From the NCBI GenBank assembly GCA_903944295.1, contig CAJARA010000034.1, positions 1 through 39,806 on the forward strand: DNA of 39,806 nt, in the 5' to 3' direction. Shown here one piece after another: positions 37,054 to 39,806 of the stretch. The stretch is from an uncultured Chloroflexota bacterium (lineage in GTDB: Bacteria > Chloroflexota > Limnocylindria > Limnocylindrales > Limnocylindraceae). A program made the translations under genes and the position numbers. The notes under the pieces were generated by a model, which was not told the DNA's origin, did no database searches, and saw only the letters and a program-made list of their open reading frames with translations. Numbering within the stretch: position 1 is the first letter of the stretch; every line of letters begins with the position of its first letter.

Positions 37054-37275
37054 ATGAAGCGGCTCGGCCTTTGCGGCGGCTGTGCGGAGGCACGCGAGAT
37101 CACCAGTGGACGAGGATCTGACTTCTTGCGCTGCGGCCTCTCTGACCGCGACCCACGCTACGCGCGCTACCCGCGCCTCCCAGTGATGCGCTGTGCCGGA
37201 TTTAGCGCTGCGACTCCGCCCGACGTGTTGCCGCCATCAGCAGCTCCCAAAGCGCCCGAAGATCCTCAGGACTGA
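37054..37275 (+). CDS. Small four-cysteine protein downstream of tRNA-Ser
   Basis: The 73-residue product starts at ATG 37054, only 6 nt after the tRNA CCA. It contains CGGC (C7, C10), RGSDFLRC (C27), SDRDPRYARYPRLPVMRC (C47, split), a pattern I recall from short bacterial conserved proteins of unknown function with a C..C, RGSxFxxC, YPxLPVxxC layout; this memory is not checked. The C-terminal 25 residues are Pro/Ala-rich and overlap the antisense 3' end of the chorismate mutase gene. The four cysteines suggest zinc binding. Co-transcription with the tRNA is probable. Confidence 0.7.
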   Translation: MKRLGLCGGCAEAREITSGRGSDFLRCGLSDRDPRYARYPRLPVMRCAGFSAATPPDVLPPSAAPKAPEDPQD

Positions 37276-37480
37276 GTGCGCCAGCGCCGTGCGCGCTGAT
37301 GCGCGACAGGAGCTGCGCCTCTCGCTCTGGATCGTGCACTGGCCGGCCGAGTGCCGCCTTCGCGGCGCCCGCCTCCAGTGCAAAGTTCGTGCGCTCTTCC
37401 AAGAGTTTCAGCAGCTCGCTATCAATGCGATCAATCTCGCTGCGAATCTCAGCGAGCCGGGCGGCTGGATCACCGCTCAC
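37202..37480 (-). CDS. Chorismate mutase, AroQ-class helical type
   Basis: The 92-residue protein is a stand-alone chorismate mutase domain that converts chorismate to prephenate for Phe/Tyr. It has LAEIRSEIDRIDSELLKLLEERTNFALEAGAAK (split) with the active-site Arg residues, then PVHDPEREAQLLSRI and a last helix ALWELLMAATRRAE. The GTG start overlaps the dehydroquinase stop (GTGA). It closes the aromatic operon. Its 3' end overlaps the small four-Cys gene on the other strand by about 74 nt. Confidence 0.92.
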   Translation of the reverse strand: MSGDPAARLAEIRSEIDRIDSELLKLLEERTNFALEAGAAKAALGRPVHDPEREAQLLSRISAHGAGALSPEDLRALWELLMAATRRAESQR

Positions 37481-37986
37481 TTCGTTGCCTCCGCGCGCAG
37501 TTCGGCGATGAGTGCAACGGCGCGTTCGTAGCCTGCGGCGAGCATCCCGCGCACGGCGACTGCGGCAACATCTTCTAGCAGGCTGATGTGGCGGAAGGCT
37601 TCGCGCTCCTCTGGATTGGAGAGGTGCACTTCGGCGAAGGGTCGCTCTACCGCCAAGAGTGCATCGCGGAGGCTGACGCTGGTGTGTGTTAGTCCGCCAG
37701 GGTTGATGATCACCCAGGAGAAGTCGCGTACATGCAGCCGATCAATAAGGTCCCCCTCATGATTCGATTGAAAGGCATCAACGAGTGTCATCCCTGCGGC
37801 CTCTGCTGCGGTGGCAACGCGCGTCTCGATCTCATCCAGCGTGGTGGTGCCGTAGCGCTCGGGCTCGCGCTCGCCGAGTAGGTTCAGGCTGGGGCCGTTC
37901 AGCAGCAGGATCTCGTCGCCCGCCGCATGCGCGCGTGCCCGCGGGGGGAGGGCGCTGGCGCTGATGCGCGTTGCTCGCTCGGTCAT
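37477..37986 (-). CDS. aroQ: Type II 3-dehydroquinate dehydratase
   Basis: The 169-residue enzyme converts 3-dehydroquinate to 3-dehydroshikimate. It shows ILLLNGPSLNLLGEREPERYGTTTLDEIE (Tyr and Arg of the active-site loop; the usual N in GPNLN is S), FQSNHEGDLIDRLH, IINPGGLTHTSVSLRDAL and EVHLSNPEEREAFRHISL. About 24 residues precede the normal start of the fold (MTERATRISASALPPRARAH), so the annotated ATG may be early; ATGA overlap with the aroKB stop favours it. It is the second-last gene in the aro operon. Confidence 0.95.
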   Translation of the reverse strand: MTERATRISASALPPRARAHAAGDEILLLNGPSLNLLGEREPERYGTTTLDEIETRVATAAEAAGMTLVDAFQSNHEGDLIDRLHVRDFSWVIINPGGLTHTSVSLRDALLAVERPFAEVHLSNPEEREAFRHISLLEDVAAVAVRGMLAAGYERAVALIAELRAEATK

Positions 37987-39674
37987 CGTGTCCCTCCGCC
38001 TCTCGTGTTGCCCGCCAGCATCTGCGTTGCGGCGCGTAGGACGAGGCTAGCAGGGACGTCGTCACGAATCACGAAGCTCTTCGCGGTGGGGAGGACCCAG
38101 CGAATCTTCCCGCCCGCCACCTTCTTGTCGTGCGTCGTTGCCTCAACGAGTGCGGCGGGGGACTCACGGCGCGGCGCGGCACCAAGGCCGAGCGCATCAA
38201 GGAGTGCGAGCGCACGTGCGGCGCGTGGCGCTGGCGTGACGCCAAGCTCAAGGCCAATCGTGAGCGCGGCGCGAAGGCCGTAGCCGACCGCCTCGCCATG
38301 CAGGATCCCCTTGTAGTTTGCCGCCTGTTCGAGCGCATGGCCGAGGGTGTGACCAAGGTTGAGGCTCATGCGGAGGCCCGCTTCTCGCTCATCTGCCGCC
38401 ACCACGTTGCACTTCCACCATCCGGCGCGCTCCACGATCTCCGCGTAGGTTCCGTCTTCATGTAGCTCTGGATCGCCCGCAACGAGTCGCGGCGCCACCT
38501 CTTCGAGCAGCGTGAAGAGTCGATCCTCACCGAGCAGAGCAATCTTCACCGCCTCACCTGTTGCGGCGAGGATCTCGCGCGTTGGGAGGGTGCGCAGCGC
38601 ATCGAGGTCGGCGATGACGGCGAGTGGCTGATGGAAGGCGCCAACGAGGTTCTTCCCCTCTGGGAGGTCAACGCCCGTCTTGCCGCCGAGTGATGCATCC
38701 AACTGCGCGGCGAGTGTGGTGGGGACGGCAACCCAGTCAATGCCCCGGAGGTAGAGCGCAGCGAGCAGGCCCGCCGTGTCACTCAGTGCGCCGCCGCCAA
38801 CTGCAATGAGAAGATCGCCGCGCTCAACGCCAGCGGCGGCGAGGCTGCGTGCCGCCTCATCAATCACGGTGAGCTGCTTCGCCGATTCGCCAGACTCTAG
38901 CGTGAGCGGGACCACGGTGATCTTGGCGCGCTTCAACGCCGCGGCGATGTTGCCACCAATCGCGCGCTCCGCGTTCGGCTCGCTCACCAGAACGACGCGG
39001 CTCGCGTTGCGTACCTTGAGCGCGCGCACGAGCGACTCTGCGGCAATGCCGACACCGAGCTCCCAGTGGCCGCTCGGCAGTGCAGCGGAGAGGAGCATTC
39101 GGCCGGTGTTACGCGGCGTGGCGCGTAGCAGGTCGATAGCAGGCTGAGAGAGAGTCCCTGGACTTTTCTTGCTCTCGAGTCGTGTGCCGATGGCGTAGAA
39201 GCGCGAACGCTCCGTGCGCAGTGTGCGCAGCGAGGCCTCTGGGTTCCCCTTACTCATCAGCGGTCGGACAACACGTGCGGTGCGAAGGCGCCCGGCGATG
39301 ACTGGATCTGGTGCGTCGAGCCAGAGGATGCGGGCACGTTGGCTTAACGTCCAGCGGTTGCGCGGGTCAACGAGCGTCCCGCCACCGAGCGAGATGATGC
39401 GTCCAATGCCGAGCTCTGCGGCAACGTCGCCTGCGGGCGGCGCAACTTCGTCGAGCGCGGCAACGGCGGAGCGTTCGCGGATGCGGAAGCCCTCTTCGCC
39501 TTCGCGCTTGAAGATCTCGTCCACGCTGTCTTTCGGGACGCCGGTGCTGGCGATGATGCTGCGGTCAAGGTCGAGGAGTGGCACGTTCAGTGTGGTCGCA
39601 AGGCGACGGCCGAGTGAGCTCTTCCCCACGCCAGGGAGGCCGACGAGTGCAAGGTTGCTGCGCCGCGTCGCCAT
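37983..39674 (-). CDS. aroKB: Shikimate kinase/3-dehydroquinate synthase fusion
   Basis: The 563-residue protein joins two shikimate-pathway enzymes. Residues 1-175 are shikimate kinase: GLPGVGKSSLGRRLA (Walker A), DLDRSI, IISLGGGTLVDPRNR and a lid-type RTERSRFYA. Residues about 190-563 are AroB: VGGGALSDTAGLLAALYLRGI, VPTTLAAQLDASLGGKTGVD, GKNLVGAFHQP, GEAVKIALLG, and the metal-ligand NLGHTLGHALE. AroKB fusions occur in several phyla. ATG 39674 follows the end of the probable aroC gene by 6 nt, so the order aroC-aroKB-aroQ-chorismate mutase is one operon. Confidence 0.95.
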   Translation of the reverse strand: MATRRSNLALVGLPGVGKSSLGRRLATTLNVPLLDLDRSIIASTGVPKDSVDEIFKREGEEGFRIRERSAVAALDEVAPPAGDVAAELGIGRIISLGGGTLVDPRNRWTLSQRARILWLDAPDPVIAGRLRTARVVRPLMSKGNPEASLRTLRTERSRFYAIGTRLESKKSPGTLSQPAIDLLRATPRNTGRMLLSAALPSGHWELGVGIAAESLVRALKVRNASRVVLVSEPNAERAIGGNIAAALKRAKITVVPLTLESGESAKQLTVIDEAARSLAAAGVERGDLLIAVGGGALSDTAGLLAALYLRGIDWVAVPTTLAAQLDASLGGKTGVDLPEGKNLVGAFHQPLAVIADLDALRTLPTREILAATGEAVKIALLGEDRLFTLLEEVAPRLVAGDPELHEDGTYAEIVERAGWWKCNVVAADEREAGLRMSLNLGHTLGHALEQAANYKGILHGEAVGYGLRAALTIGLELGVTPAPRAARALALLDALGLGAAPRRESPAALVEATTHDKKVAGGKIRWVLPTAKSFVIRDDVPASLVLRAATQMLAGNTRGGGTR

Positions 39675-39680
39675 CAGCGT

Positions 39681-39806
39681 CTAGTCGTCGCCGCCGGACC
39701 CCGCGGCGCTGGTGCCACTCGCGTCCGTCTCGGGATCAGCCTTGCCGCCCGCTGCCGGTGCGGATCGCGGGATAGCGGCACGTGCACGGAGCGCCGCAAG
39801 GTTCGC
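39681..39806 (-). CDS. C-terminal end of a probable chorismate synthase (5' part outside window)
   Basis: Reading in from the window edge gives 41 codons and TAG. The piece starts ANLAALRARAA and ends in a Gly/Ala/Ser/Asp tail (SGTSAAGSGGDD). Chorismate synthases often end in a helix like AxxRANLxALR before a variable tail, and AroC commonly precedes AroK/AroB, so aroC is the best guess; the fragment is too short to be certain. Confidence 0.5.
   Translation of the reverse strand, partial: ANLAALRARAAIPRSAPAAGGKADPETDASGTSAAGSGGDD

Noticed and set aside
36956..37060. tRNA-Ser as an integration site for a mobile element
   Set aside because: No integrase, no duplicated tRNA 3' end and no compositional break are visible nearby.
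1..39806. CRISPR array, rRNA operon, insertion sequence or prophage
   Set aside because: No regularly spaced repeats, no rRNA-like sequence, no transposase or phage proteins were found in any frame examined.

Overview
The window reads as one contiguous stretch of a high-GC, gene-dense, streamlined bacterial chromosome. Most genes sit in tight operons with 1-4 nt GTGA/ATGA overlaps, and every non-coding gap is shorter than about 220 nt. There are no insertion sequences, integrases, CRISPR arrays or phage genes. The gene set includes class I lysyl-tRNA synthetase, a K+-independent membrane pyrophosphatase, a shikimate kinase/dehydroquinate synthase fusion, type II dehydroquinase, ArgR next to LysRS, and a peptide ABC transporter with a lipoprotein binding protein. 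This suits a monoderm-like lineage such as Chloroflexota (possibly the freshwater Limnocylindria) or an actinobacterial relative. That placement is inference.

Layout. 1-2076 (-): N-terminal 692 codons of a secreted parallel beta-helix surface protein with a Listeria-Bacteroides type repeat at the window edge. 2243-4415 (+): biotin transporter BioY and an FGGY sugar kinase. 4450-10455 (-): oligopeptide/dipeptide ABC transporter (binding lipoprotein, two permeases, two ATPases) with a perfect hairpin after the binding-protein gene. 10581-12179 (-): a minimal, split lipoyl/E2 acyltransferase pair and PdxH. 12271-15188 (-): small C4 protein, a coiled-coil protein with a PD-(D/E)XK-like core, and an MFS transporter. 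15223-20632 (+): MFS transporter, DegV, glutamate dehydrogenase, an unknown protein and a DRTGG/BioD-like P-loop protein. 20629-24471 (-): coaX-coaBC-panB-panC, a CoA biosynthesis operon. 24552-26853 (+): unknown protein, an M16 zinc peptidase that appears to start at CTG, and Ndk. 26890-29536 (-): signal peptidase I followed by an orphan HyfE/NuoN-like membrane pair. 29753-36923 (+): H+-pyrophosphatase, UppP, ArgR, class I LysRS, SerRS and a DinB/ClbS-like protein. 36956-37275 (+): tRNA-Ser(UGA) and a small four-Cys protein. 37202-39806 (-): end of a probable chorismate synthase gene, aroKB fusion, type II dehydroquinase and chorismate mutase.

The strongest non-gene signal is a recurrent promoter architecture. 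A -10 hexamer (TATACT, TAGGAT, TAGGCT, TATCAT, TAGAGT) lies exactly 6 nt before the start codon at seven places: the C4 protein, the 18891 gene, coaX, ndk, lepB, lysK and a tiny ORF leading into serS. This predicts leaderless mRNAs. Four of the plus-strand boxes share the 10-mer (G/C)CGCTAGG(A/C)T, and three overlap the 3' end of the preceding gene. A similar box sits 7 nt before the mature 5' end of tRNA-Ser. Genes without such a box usually have a Shine-Dalgarno sequence or an overlap start. Other points of interest are an in-frame TAA that separates a lipoyl domain from an E2 catalytic domain, a CoaX lacking the usual catalytic Asp, the CTG start of the M16 peptidase, and the nuclease-like coiled-coil protein.
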